A stretch of 64,000 bases of DNA from Alectoria sarmentosa (taxonomy: Eukaryota > Ascomycota > Lecanoromycetes > Lecanorales > Parmeliaceae), in assembly GCA_009733775.1 (NCBI GenBank), contig WOGZ01000122.1:1-64000 (forward strand), written 5' to 3'. Position 1 is the stretch's first letter. Each line of letters begins with the position of its first letter. Below the pieces are notes generated by a model, which worked only from the letters and a program-made list of their open reading frames with translations, ran no database searches and was not told the DNA's origin. Below are positions 32,720 to 44,780 of this stretch, in pieces. Position numbers and translations under genes: made by a program.

Positions 32720-33445
32720 CTAAGACAACTCCAGATCAAATTCATCAAGGAACTTGACGCGATTACAAAGAATGAAACTCAATTTAAACTTGATACTCTC
32801 TAAGAGATTCTCCCTGTTGCGCATGCCTGGCTGTGAGAAGAAATTTGAGAGCGCCTCTTCTCGCTTTCGCTTCTTGGCAGACGTTTCTGACATGTAGAAA
32901 GGCGGTAAAATTCAACTCAGCTTTCTGTGCAAAAGTGTCGTTTTCAAGTCGCTTATTATGTTCTTATAACTCTCGGCTGCGTCAGTAGATATGGTCTCAG
33001 CTTGTTCGATCTTTGTTTCAAGAAAGTCTCGGCCCCTTTTGCTTGTGTCAGCGTGCAGAAGATACAGGGCGACCGTCAGCTCCCAATGCTGTGTACACCA
33101 TGTCAAAACGTCGCCCGCTCTTCCTATATCCATTCCTTTCGCATCTCCGCACGAATCCTTGATGGCGGCAACATTGGGAATCGGTGGCTGAAGAAAAGAC
33201 AGAGGTCCACTCATTCAATGCGTCCACAGCGTATCCGCTGACAGAGATGGAGCGCTCCGCTGAAGGGTTGGGGAAAACCTGCCCAAAACGAAGTTGGCTA
33301 ACTCCAGGTCTAAAAAGAGCAAAATTGCAGAAAAAAATCGAGATACCTGAAGATGGTTGATTTCATGGCCCTGACGCTTTTTTATCAATGCCCTCATTTC
33401 CGCTCTCAACACTATGCCGGTAGAAACACGCGCAGCCAGAGTCAT
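32720..33445 (-). pseudogene. Decayed gene of unknown function
   Basis: A single minus frame carries protein-like sequence across two TGA codons (33215-33217 and 32912-32914) to a TAG at 32720. Segments are RAEMRALIKKRQGHEINHLQ, then an 87-bp candidate intron (33260-33346, donor GTATCTCG, acceptor CCCTTCAG), CTQHWELTVALYLLHADTSK, IEQAETISTDAAESYKNII, and the lysine/arginine-rich SAKKRKREEALSNFF before LLESIKFKLSFILCNRVKFL. The KKRKRE stretch could be a nuclear localisation signal. No family is recognised. Both TGAs would be CGA by a single transition. Confidence 0.4.
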
Positions 33446-35362
33446 AGCAAGGGCATCGAATCATGTAACTTCGCTCACCAGTCTTGCATGCATCATGCTC
33501 TTTTATCTTAATTGGACGGTGCTCAGGTTGATCTTCTCGGTGTTTTGAATATCGAGTCTTTTTGTGATGACCTTTTTGTCGGCTTGAGATTGCGTTAGCG
33601 CAAGCACTGTGTTCAGGATCTCCATCATCAACACTGTCGCAAAACTCTTCGGCTTCAATTCGCGGACCCACTCATACCTTTTCACACATTCGTGGCGTGT
33701 CTCCGTTGAGATTCTTCCGAACTGCAACTTCTGGAGTCTCTTGGTACTAAAACTAATCCTTGAAGGTAAGGTAGAAATAGTTATCTTTGAATGAAGGGGA
33801 AATGCACATGCCCATGTTTAATCTCTTGAAGAGTGTTGTGGAGGGTCTGATCGCGGAATCCTTGATTTTCTATCCATTTCTCCGCAGATATCTCATAGAG
33901 ATGCTTTCTATCTAGCCTCAATGCTTCATGCTCGGTGAAGTCACATCCCGCTTTGTCCAAACTTACAAAAGTCTGCAAGAATGCGGCTTCCTTCACAACC
34001 TTGAAGGTTCTCTTTAATCAGATATAGACACATCTGGCTTTCAAAGGCCAATCTCGAATTCTGGGGCTTGTTGAGCCAAATGCAGAAATCTGTACCCGTA
34101 GCTCTGCATGAACCCTCCTGGTCCTTCATCACCGTACCCCACCAGCTTTTGCTTCGGTCTGACTCGTGTGGTTTTCCGATTTTCTTGTCGGAGTTGTCCA
34201 CTTCGCAACGGATTTTCGTACCAGGCGACGAGAGAGATTGGCTGCAAAGTAGGACAGCACCGCCGGTCGTTTTGGTCCAACACTCCCAACGGAATTTACT
34301 GTAAGCTCGAAGGATCAAGGGTACTGAACTGTGGTCACAGCCACTTGAATGCTCCCCTCGATTCAATATTGGTGATGAGTAAATTAGAACGCGAGCGAAT
34401 CGTAAAAGAATCTCGTGGACAGGTAAAGGTGTCTGGTACACAGGGATTTCCAAGACAGCATAAAGTCAGTCTGTATTCTAGATGCTGGCATCTAGCCATC
34501 ATACCTGTGTATGGTGGACCCGGCAAGTCCCATGCGTCTAATCGAAGGGCTTCGTCGCCTCGATTCCTCATCAATCGACATGCCTCTCTGAATAAACGAT
34601 CCGAGGTGATGAAGTACCGCCACCTAGCATCTACCCAGGAGATCTGCCCATCGTAATTGGACCCTCGAAATCCGCCGTCTTTAACTAAGTAGTCGACCAG
34701 GCGATCGTACTTCAATTTCGCAGGCACGATGGTATTCTCATTCACTTCATCATCTGTAGAGTCTTGCGAAAGCGTGAAAGGGCTGTATGCGATTGGCAAC
34801 GCGATGCCTGCGGAATCGTGTCTGAAGAGTCGGATTGTGTATTGAGAAAAGGGCTTTGACGGACGTGATGTCGAAGAGGCTGGGGGTTGACGAGGTGAAA
34901 GAGCGACAGCTTTGTTAGAGGGAAAGGGAAAGGGAGGGGGGGAGTTGCTCGGATCGAAGGTTGTGAGTGAGATCTAGGGAAAAGTGATGCTATGTTCATG
35001 ATCTGTATACTCGATCGTGGCGTAGGCGTAGCGTCGGAGAAGACGACCACGATTTTCGTCTTCTTCTCAGAGGGAAAAAAGGCCTGTGAATTGATCAATA
35101 GACAATCAGAAAACGAAGGACGAAGTAGTCGGAGATGATCTTTAAGTGCTCTTTTTGATTGCGTTGCTTTGTTCCAGCAGCGTGAGCAATTGCATGGGAG
35201 TAAGCGTGTGATTTTTGTCCCAGCGCTCGTATCTTGGATCTTGCCTCTTCCTTTCCATACTTGATTGTGAGCCATCCTATGGAGGAACGTCTCGATCAGG
35301 TCCACGTTGATATCTGTCTGCGCATGATCGCTTGGGCAAAGGAGCTTCTCGAAGTTCTCCAC
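33446..35362 (-). other. Coding-like region, probable multi-exon gene or its remains
   Basis: The minus strand carries several protein-like segments. The first starts at ATG 35362 (MENFEKLLCPSDHAQTDINV, with a CNCSRCWNK cysteine pair). 34506-34799 has KDGGFRGSNYDGQISWVDAR and YFITSDRLFREACRLM, ending in a good donor (AG|GTATGATGG at 34504). 33990-34320 has SKFRWECWTKTTGGAVLLCS and GTDFCIWLNKPQNSRLAFES. 33800-33960 has EISAEKWIENQGFRDQTLHN. They could be exons of one gene, perhaps continuous with the decayed frame at 32.7-33.4 kb, but I could not close a frame through all of them. No family is recognised. Confidence 0.35.
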
Positions 35363-35697
35363 GATTTCCGAAGTCTTCAGCCGGCGAGATGAGGACCATC
35401 GTTGGTAGACTAGATGTGCTTTTGTGACGGTGTTTAGCAGAGTACTATACCAAAACTTGTTTGACCAAGAAGGACCGCAAGGGGTACTGGTCTAGAGTCT
35501 ATAGTGGAAAATTAAAAATTCACGGGGTATATATGTATGTAGATGACGTGTACTAGAAACGCCTCATTGGTCGTCTTAGTGAAGGTTAAGATATGTCTTG
35601 TGAAGCACTCAATATTGAATCCATGACTCAGATGAAGTCAGAGAAGCGGCAATTAAAGCCCATAGAATTAACTCAGAGTTTGGACTCGAGGATAAAC

Positions 35698-36299
35698 TCA
35701 TCGGAAACAACATTCCAGATCCCTCTCCCTTTGAGAAGTCAAGTCGTGGCCAGGTAGAATTTCAATGAACGCACAATCAGTCAAAAGTCGACTCACCTCA
35801 ATGTCACTCAAGCAGGCCGAGGCTAGTTGTAGCATTGTTTGTTGGGATGGAGATCGTCTCTCTTCTGCTTTACGCGAGACCTCGTCGCTCGTGACAGGAA
35901 GTGTCTTTAGATCCAGATATTGGCAAACAAGTTCTGAAATAAGCCGTGCCGTCTGGTTTTGATTCAATCTGTTCTCAATACTCAGCAGTGCTCTTTTTGG
36001 AGTGGATTCTGTTCCACCTTTGAGAGCCTTTTCTCTCGAGCCTGCGCACTGCAACCATCTCGGAGCGCAAGGAAACAGATTTTCTCTTCAAGCATGCCAA
36101 ATTCTTTGGCAACAGTGTGGAAACCAGTCCTGGATACGATGTCTAAGTGGAAAAGTAGGTTGAAGACCTGCTCGCTTGTCGACGCTTCGAAAACGGATCT
36201 TTGACCACGGCTTAGAAGATCTCGGATCCTAGTGCCTAGCCACAGAAGTGAGGCACAAAAAGAATCGAAGGGTGAAGAGGTTACCGACATTCGACTCAA
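35698..36299 (-). pseudogene. Unrecognised gene fragment with a frame break
   Basis: The upstream frame (36299 to about 36045) reads FDSFCASLLWLGTRIRDLLS...FHLDIVSRTGFHTVAKEFGM. Near 36040 the coding-like frame shifts by one and continues RALLSIENRLNQNQTARLIS...TMLQLASACLSDIE. There a strong donor (GTGAGTCG, near 35800) suggests an intron. The helical, leucine-rich composition recalls helical N-terminal domains of fungal STAND proteins, but this is only an impression. No intact model was possible. Confidence 0.35.
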
Positions 36300-37583
36300 T
36301 TATTTTGTCTAAGCCATTGCTAGCAACTAGCAGCGGCGCCCGAGATACAAGGTCTGACATGTGGCTGTGCTCACTCTATGGTAGCCTAGTGGCAAAGATG
36401 AGACATCTATACCGAGCTCCTCAGCTTCTTCATTCGATCTGCTAGCGAAAGCCTTTGCTTTGTCAAACGCCTTATCATTTTGACAAACGAGAAACCCGAA
36501 GTATAGGTAGTAGCAATGATGATGTTGTCGCTAAGTAGGTAATGGGAAGAGGTAGGAGTCTTAAATACTCCACTAGCGTAGATGCTGAGTGACATCGTGC
36601 TACCAAAGCACAACCGTCACTAATAATGGTGAATTACAGGTACCGTGAATATCCATCTCTCATCTGAGCTCCTCACTACACTTTTCTCACATTTGAAATC
36701 CATCACTTCCCTGATCACGCCTCACTATCGCTACTGAAGCAAGGATCGCGGTCGATACCTTCGCAGAGACATAAGGTGCGTGAAGGGGCAATGAGCGGCG
36801 GCAGCTGTTTGGAGTGAAGGTATCTTGTTCTAAGTGGCAAATGACTCGGACATGGAGGTCTTGAGAACAGAACATTGATCATGGTCCAACTAACTAGACC
36901 AGAGCACTGATTTCGATGTGTCACATGGTAATGGTGATGTCGGAATTTTTGCAGTGAGCTGGTCTGGAGACGGATCAAGAATTCCGCTCATGGGTATCGC
37001 AACCGCAAAGGACAAGGCCTTGATTGAAGCACGGTCCAATAGCTAGCTGCCTTCTGGGTCTCGTTCCAGACAAAGAAGAAAGCCTAATACTTGAGTAGTA
37101 TCCCCCACGCAAAATATATCCTAATTGAAGCGTAGTAGTAGTCGGGGATACCAGTGTGTTGCTTCCCCTTAACAAAGCCGACGACTCTGAGCGGATCCAA
37201 CGTAATGTTCGTGGCACCTTCAATGCCGACTGGCAATGTACTCAATCACAAGTCATAGAAAATTGAAGGAAATGAAATGAGGACCTTGCCGCTCGCTCGG
37301 TGTTTTCTTCTTTTCCTCCTGTCAACGACATCCTTCTTGAACCTTGACATTATGTCAGAGCATTGAGAAGATGTTATATTGAATTACAGTAATCGATTTC
37401 ATGACGCCTGTTCAGACAATGAGCAGTCTTGCATACATGCCTATTACCTGTGCGTATCAAAGAAATTGAAATCAAAAGCAAGACCACCTTCTTGCTCTGG
37501 ACCAGAATGGGTATTGCAGTGCTAGTTGCTGTCTACTCCACATGAGGAGATCCAGCAGCAAGCTGGCACTTACAGGAAAACCT

Positions 37584-37608
37584 GGGGGGGCACCTTTCAT
37601 GCCCCCCC
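37584..37608. repeat. Perfect 9-bp GC hairpin
   Basis: GGGGGGGCA and TGCCCCCCC flank a 7-base loop. CAGGAAA lies on both outer sides (ACAGGAAAA before, ACAGGAAAT after), so the hairpin sits between two short direct repeats. Confidence 0.7.
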
Positions 37609-38542
37609 TGCGCTCACAGGAAATTAAACGGATGCTTTCGGTACGAGAGTTGGTATTGTTCGATGTTCGGACTTGGCGTTACTATCCAAGTAAGTGCTAT
37701 GTATGAGTCCTCTCAAGGAGGCAACGCCAAGACACTAGTCGAAGTGCGAAGGATACAATAAATCATAACACAACCTCCACAGGGAGGCTGGCAGGAAACG
37801 TCACCATGAGGGCACGGGGCTGGGTTAGTTGCTCGTTCTGTCTGTCCCAGGTCCCAGTGTTGCCCGACTTGGTGATCCGTGCCGTGCTGGATGCACCGAA
37901 AAGGCTGAAGGTGAAGTGGCAATTGCGCGACAAAGATCGCAGGACTACGTTGTTTTCCATTATAAAGAGAGAGAGAGAGAGACGAGCGTAAAAGTCTCGG
38001 CAGGTGCAGTAGATGAGTGGTAGGAAGCATGTAGGATCTATGGAGTGGGCCCGTAGGTATTAGACCGCAAGGCTAACAAAGAACTACATCGCAAATCGGT
38101 ATGGCAAACATCAGATGAAAAAAAATAGGCACGGAATGATCTAGAACAGCCAAATGGTCCCATACCCCGTTGCGCTAAAAGACCTTGACATAAGTCTCCA
38201 AACTTGGTCATGGCCTCCTTTTTCAGCCATTCTATCCCACACTGCTGGCCTGGGAACTTCTTCGATTCCTTGACCGGGTAGGATGGTACCACATTCCGGA
38301 TAGAGACTTGAAGTGGTCAGCTTGCCGTGCTATGGGACAGCTTTCGTTTGCGGCAAGTTGGCAGCGACGACGGTACCTAAGGTAGATTGCGAACGCGCGT
38401 CCGCAGCCATCTCACTATCCGATATCACGCCTGAAATCCTGCACAATAAAGTCCCCAGGGCTGTCAGGCGTAACTTGGGCCGCTGCTAAGGAGCTGAATG
38501 ATGCATTCGGTTCGCATGAGGCAGTTTGTCGTCGGGCCGGCA

Positions 38543-38740
38543 TTGTGTGGGACTGGGTTGATGATTTGACCGCTGAAGTTCTGCAGAACGGGATTTGAAG
38601 TTCGACTCATGCGTGCGAGATTATGCATCCGCTGTCCAGTATGCTGTGGGACGGGGGTCATGATCTGGCCACTGAAGTCCTGTGGAACGAGATTTGGCGG
38701 TTTCCTCATGCATGGCGAATCGTCCTATTTTCCCTGGCCC
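38543..38740 (-). repeat. 99-bp in-frame tandem duplication
   Basis: Two adjacent copies share a TGTGGGAC...GATGAT(T/C)TG(A/G)CC(G/A)CTGAAGT core. On the minus strand an 81-codon frame (38464-38709) carries the matching repeat, with QDFSGQI and QNFSGQI 33 residues apart, each followed by x-x-PVP. No other coding evidence was seen. Confidence 0.65.
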
Positions 38741-40267
38741 CCAACCCCTAAAAGAAGCCCAGGACGGCTGGCAGCATCCCAGATGTCCCTGTCGAGTCAG
38801 CCGCATTTTTATAGATCTTTTGCTGGAGTGTAGTCCTCACCAAGACAACATTCCCACCAAGAGACCTCCCCCCCCCGGTCCAGAAGCCGATCTGGTCCAA
38901 CAATTCCGTACACTCATCAAAACACCGCTCTCCTGGCCCGCCATCGACCACCCGCAATCCCGTCCCTCAGAGCAGCCCGTTACCCCTCTCGCTGTCGGCA
39001 CCCATCCTTGAGACGTCAGCAGAGGCGATAACAAAGGAGGCCACTACTTGCTCTAGAAACAGCCTCTTAGCGAGTTTGGGGAACTTTTGCTTCCCCACAT
39101 CGCATTTGACCAGGTCCCAGCGCGGATTCCACGCCGGCTACCCTGACCCCGTAGCACGAAACGACATTGGTGGACGTGTAGCTGGAATGGTGGGGCGTGA
39201 CGGCCTAGGTAGGGTTTAAAAAAGCGCTAAAAAAGGGGGATCTTTAGGGGCGGAATGCGTACCTGGAAACTGCACGGATGCGGGAGAAATGAGAAGGGCT
39301 AGCGTGGTCATGCCTGTGTAGATGGGATGGATGCGGAGGCGCAGCATGGCACGGTTGATACCTGGGGAGAGAAGTGTGAAGAGGGTGTAAATATAATATA
39401 ATATAGGCTAAGAAACACCAAATTCAAAAGGCACAGAAAAGAGCGCCACCCAAGAGAAGAATCGACCACACCAAGTCAAAGACGGAACCACCCACCTCCC
39501 TCCAACCCGCAACAAACGAGACAACCAAGCCAACGAAGTAGAGCAAGGCAGAAATCTCATCCTTATCGCCAAGCAAAGACTCTCAAAAACAGGGTACGCG
39601 CTCAACGACAAAATAGGAGGGCGGTGAAGTGTTCCGCCACTGCATCAAAGAAAAACTTGAAACAAACGCCTGGTATGATGTGGAAACCCGAGAGAAGGCG
39701 TTTCCCCCGAGCGGGGTTTAAGTGCTAGAAGTGGAGATGAGCACGCGTAGGTTACGACAGAAATACGCAGAGTCTTCCTCGCTTCCGAGAAATGCGGATG
39801 TCAGCGGCCGAGGACGGGCAGGCTGTAGGAAAGATTGATTGACATCATACGCACCGGGGGGGGAGGGGGGTGGGAATAGCGCCCTCTGCAAGATTCTGAG
39901 TGCTAGAGCGGTTGAGATGCGTAAGCCATGATATCAGCGTGCAGAATCTGGGACAGTGATCCCGAAGTCCGGTCTCCCCATCAAAGAAACGTGAATGCAG
40001 GCTGCCGAGAAAATGATCGAAATCAACGGCTGGATTCGGAGGTCCTCCTGCCTGTAAGATATGGAATTCAGCCACGATGGTCGTTGATTATGTGGTATCC
40101 TGACTAGTGATGAGACTATGCCCTATCGAGTCTCGTGGTTTGTTTCAAGGGCAAAGATCGACATGCTCTAGAGTCGACATCCGTGGCCAACAGCACTAGC
40201 GCGAATGTACGTCTCGCCGGGTGCTCTATCCCCGTCGCTAGTAACGATTTAGCCGCTACGACGCGGC

Positions 40268-42830
40268 TCAGTACACGTTGCATTGAGAATCTTCATCCAC
40301 CCTCACCGCCTTCAGCCCCATGCACTCGTCGTACTTATCGCCCAATAGGATTTTCCATTCCGCGTCCCCACAGATTGCCTGTATCATATCATTGGCCTTC
40401 ACCACCTTCTCCTTCCACAAATCATGCCTCACATCCGGCTCTTCGGGCTTTGCGATATTCTTTGTAATCCGTATTGTAGACAGCATCTCCGCGGCGCTGT
40501 GTGACATGACGGTCATCTGGAGGTAGTCCGTACCCTGTATTTGGGTGGCTATGTGCTCTGGAGCGTCGATGCCGCCTTTGACGTCTGCTGATTTCTGGTG
40601 TGGATCTACCAGAAAAGCGTCTAGCTCCAGGCATGTGGGACAGCCGTACGGCCTTTTAGGATTTGCACATCCGAGGGGCGGGCAGTTGAGATCGACCGAT
40701 AGCGGTTTCGGCTCTTTGCCTATAAAGTGGGTAATGAAGAGAGAGATGACTTGTTGGAATTGCCATTGGTAGCTTTGCTTCGTCAGCGGGATGAAGTGGT
40801 CTTGCATCACTACGAGCAGCAGCTTGAGATAGGGTAGGAAGACGTGTCGTAAGGTGGGGGTATCGGCTACACTTGCAATTACCCACATGTGCCGGAGAAG
40901 TGCATGTTCTTCGTTGTAGAGACCCACGGTAAGACAGCAGCGCACTAAACGCGCCATACGATCTGCTTGTAGCATTTGAGAATTTTGAGACAGGGTATTG
41001 ACGGATGCTGAGTTCTGGAACCCTTGGGGAAGAGACCAATCATGAGAGCCTTGCATGCATAATGTAGGGATTGCGATGGAGAGTATCGCGGCAAGAGCAT
41101 ATCTGGCAAATCCTGCGTCCATGGTGTTCGCAACGAGCTCATCGTAGAGGGAAAAGGCAAACTCGAGGGCGAAAGCCAGATGTGAGCTATGCCTTTTTGC
41201 GAAATCAATAATTCTACTGAATTCAGCTGTGCGAATGAGGCAGGTTCGGTGTCAGCGCATACCTGTTCACAACTGTCGCCCTGGCAAAGTTCTTGGCGAT
41301 GAGGACGAGGATAGCCCCATCATTCTCCTCAACTCGTCCTATCTCGTTCAATGCCTGCTCGATACGGTCTTGAATCCAATCATAGACAATTTCCTTGCTC
41401 TCTTGTGGCAGGTTCTGTTTTTCACATCCCACACGAATGCTATGTAAGACGATGTAGCGATCCTGAAGAGAGTCTATATTCAGCAAGGCTTGATCGAGTC
41501 TAGATATGCAGTCAGCTGTAACTCAAGAGCATTGACAAGTTTTCCGGTGCTCACGAGTTCCGATACAAGGGGAAATGGGATAACTCCATAGTGCTACCGA
41601 CCTCTTCCCACATGGTAAGGGATAGCCTCCTCGGTCCAAGAGCGACAGCTTCTTGAACGAGGTCTGCGTCCTGAAGCCTGACAGAGGCGTGGAAAACGGT
41701 TTCCAGCATACCAGATTGCCGAACGCTTTCTTGCAGATCTTGGTGGCTCGAGTTGGGCCCATAAAAAGTTTCAAGCCATATGCTGATATTCTTCAACTGG
41801 GCCTTGCACGCCAATGTCAAGCCCCAACGTAGATTTGGATCTGCAGCTGCCAGGTCCTTTTCTAATAGCTGCATACTTGCTGATTGTGTCTTGATCCAGT
41901 CATGGAGCTCCTCAGGATCAGCGTTGTCTGTCAGAAATTGAAATTGGTATCCTTCCGGCATGATCACCAGTACCTATGTGTGTTATGAGATGAGCGTATC
42001 GAAAGTGGACAACAAAGAGGAACGTTGGACGGACTTACCCAGTCCTGAAAGCTTGTGGCGGTATTCATCTGCCGGGGTGACGTGTTCTCGGTGGGACTGG
42101 GATAAGGATTTTGACGAGCGATTTGTTGGTGGTATCTCTCCGTCAAGAAAGATTTCTGGATAAGGTTCTCCCGTCTCACAGAGACGGGCTTGTTAATTTG
42201 TAGTCCGCCGCTGAGGTCACGCATTTCGTGGAGATTGATTGCCATCTTTAATTCGAGGGCATCATCGGGATCGGTGTTGATAGCACTCGTCATCTTCGAC
42301 AGGTAAAGGCAAAACCCCCGTTTCAAGCATTGCTGCTCGAGGAACCGTGTCTTGACTTTGTCAATATCATCCACGTCCTTGGAATCAAGCATGCGATTCC
42401 CGTACTGCTCACTGCGGTCGCCCAGGACGTAGACCAGAATACTGTGGGTTCGGTCTATCCGCCATATGCTGAGCCATTGCGAAAGGAGCCCATCGAAGTA
42501 GGAAGAGCGCTCCGTTTGTGGCTCATTCATTTCATCTAAGAAATTCCGTACCAATGCCTTGATGCTCTCCATATCGGATGCTTGATGATTCTCCAACCTA
42601 TAGTCAATAGCTTCTTGCGCAATCTTAGTTGTATCCATGTCTACACCGCAAAGATGTGCTGTCTGTGCTCCATCGCTGCCAACTCCGATTTCATTCGCAG
42701 CTGCTTGGTGTCCCATAGCGAGCAAATTAGTAAGTCCTGCGAATAATGGAAGCTGCGACTGATGATGAAATTTGGAACACCTCGCTTGCCGCGTGGCTGG
42801 TCCCTTGGCTCGAGGCTTCGACTGTTTCAT
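40268..42830 (-). CDS. Intact four-exon gene, protein of unknown function (798 aa)
   Basis: Exons 42039-42830, 41555-41973, 41263-41499 and 40268-41216 are joined by introns of 65, 55 and 46 bp. The donors are GTAAGTCC, GTGAGCAC and GTATGCGC, and the acceptors are CACATAG, ATATCTAG and ATTCAG. The frame stays open across all junctions and totals 2397 nt (798 residues), which is strong support. The N-terminus is basic (MKQSKPRAKGPATRQAR). The rest is mainly helical and acidic, with one short hydrophobic stretch in exon 4 (YALAAILSIAIPTL) that could be a single membrane segment. Exon 4 also has cysteines in NCPPLGCANPKRPYGCPTC that could bind metal. I recognise no family. It is a well-formed gene inside otherwise poor surroundings, with an overlapping upstream ORF in its leader. 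Confidence 0.82.
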
Positions 42831-42838
42831 GGCTTCAT
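42827..42838 (-). promoter_or_regulatory. 4-codon upstream ORF overlapping the main start codon
   Basis: On the minus strand the leader reads ATG-AAG-CCA-TGA, and its stop overlaps the main ATG as ATGA. Such an arrangement would make translation of the 798-aa protein depend on leaky scanning or termination-reinitiation. It matters only if the mRNA includes this ATG and translation starts at 42830. Confidence 0.5.
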
Positions 42839-44780
42839 ACGTCTATGTCTGTTCCCTGGTAAAAAAGCGTGCGCGTATGAAGGTTGACATGGCAGTTGAA
42901 CTTGAAGAGGAGAAAAGAGATGAGGGAAGTATGAGGTGTCAAGGTAAAAGATAGAAAAGATGAGGAGTTGATTTGCGTTCGGGGCATCACTACGTATGGC
43001 AGAAAGAGAAGAGAGCGCTTAGCGCAAAGTGAGGTGGCGCCACCAGCGCTGCAGGTTGCCCAAATGCGCTGTGAATCTTGTGAATTTTGTGAAATTGGGT
43101 TAGTCATCAAGCCTCTCAAGTTTCTTCTCTGAACTACGTGTTCTCTTCCGGTGGCCCAGGCAATGGGGATTGATGGCCGTGCACAGAGGCATTCATTCAT
43201 TGAGTTCTTTCCAGCCAATATCTTTCCTTTTTTCTTTCTTTCTTTCATTCATTATTTTTTTCTTTGGTGAGAAAGGCCGAGTACCATTGGAGGATGTCTG
43301 AGCTGCCTTTACGCCATAGGCCCGGATCGGCTTCTCGTTCCGTCCCGGCTGCCGTATTACTAGGCGCTCTCCCTAAGGTATGTACCTATGTGGCACGACA
43401 ACCACCAATCATCCATCGCCTTGACCACTTTGGAGACGAGCACAGCTGACGTTCCTTCAAGGCGTCGTACCGGGAAGAGACAGAGCTCACAATGCCTATC
43501 TCGATGGAATATACTTCAACAAAAGCAGCTCCTACTTCCTGACAGCCACCTCTACAGCCCCGACTGCCCCCACATGTCCCACAGCGTCTCTGCCACGACT
43601 TCGCGCCACAGTCCCTCCACAGCTTTCCTTCCAATCCTCAACGCCAAACCGCCAGCTTAGGGGCTTCATTCACTGCTACGGGCTCCCGATGAGGTCCTCG
43701 GCACAGCTCTCTGCTACATACTCGAGATACGTACTCTAGACCAGACTCAAATTCCTCCCAGACAGCATCATCGACACCTAGTAAAGAGTGCTCTTGAGAT
43801 GCTCTTGAGGGAAACGTTACGAGTGATGCGTAGCCGAGGCCGAGCGTGGAATGAAGAGGTGTCCATTGTTCTTGCAAAGGACAAATAGCATGAATGTCCC
43901 ACATGTCATGATATGCACATGGGGAGATTGCAGGATCTCTAGGCGCTTGCAGAGCACTGGACAATAGGCTATGTTGTTGGCTTAATACAACATGGAGAGG
44001 CATCTACAGAGCGGCCAGAACAAGGATGGTGTGTCATCGCTAAGACCAAGATGGCCTAAAGCTTACCCATGTTGGAAGAGTGGAGTTGGAAAGTTCAAAC
44101 AGGTGTTTGAGTTGCCCCATACCAATTTTGCGGGTCACAGAGTAACATTGTTTGCATCCTGTATCAAGCTATAGATACAATTTCTGAACAGTAAATCAGT
44201 GACAGTGAAAAACATACAGATCTCCGTGAGCAACGACCGGACTTTTCAAGGAACAGGCAACAAAGAAACAAAGGACAGTAGCAATGACAGGTGAAAAGAA
44301 AAAGACAACAGGAGACACTCCAAACATAATCTGCGCCAAGACCGTGGCTTTGGCAAGGCACTCCGCCTAGAGATTAACACTTAGATACAGTCATAGCGGG
44401 AACGGAAATAACCTTATGAGGGGGCAAAAAATCCAATAGGAAGAAGCCTCCTTCTTTTGGGAAAGTCTCCAGGCTGGGTAGGCGGCTTTGTTGCCGTGTG
44501 TCGGTGACACAAAAGCTCCTTCTGTTCCATAATCACTGTGTCAGACCGTGCAGCACAGAAACTTGGGCTCAAGTCTAACACGATCGCAAAATAACACCTC
44601 CACCGGCCATAAGACTAGCCTAGCCTGAGATTTCTTGTGACAATGGCTTCGTTCTCTTGAGCGCCTGGTGACATTCAACTGCATCGGACATCCCGCCAAG
44701 GCCTACTTTCCGAGCAAGATACCTCCTTCAAAGAGTGATCTTCTCGTGTATGCGAAAGGTGGTTCATACACAACAGAACC
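42831..44780. other. Divergent intergenic region
   Basis: About 1.9 kb between two genes that point away from each other, so both promoters should be here. Pyrimidine-rich tracts (TTTCTTTCTTTC near 43230) lie in the leader of the minus gene. The short frames around 43264-44003 have no recognisable content. Confidence 0.45.

Larger units (their letters stand above)
36300..40267. other. Gene-poor spacer with small structures
   Basis: About 4 kb without a supported gene. Frames are short and lack motifs. Contents I could name are a GC hairpin (37584-37608), a (GA)n run near 37969-37982, a 99-bp duplication (38543-38740), a C run near 38868, and a G-rich run near 39855-39872. Confidence 0.45.
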
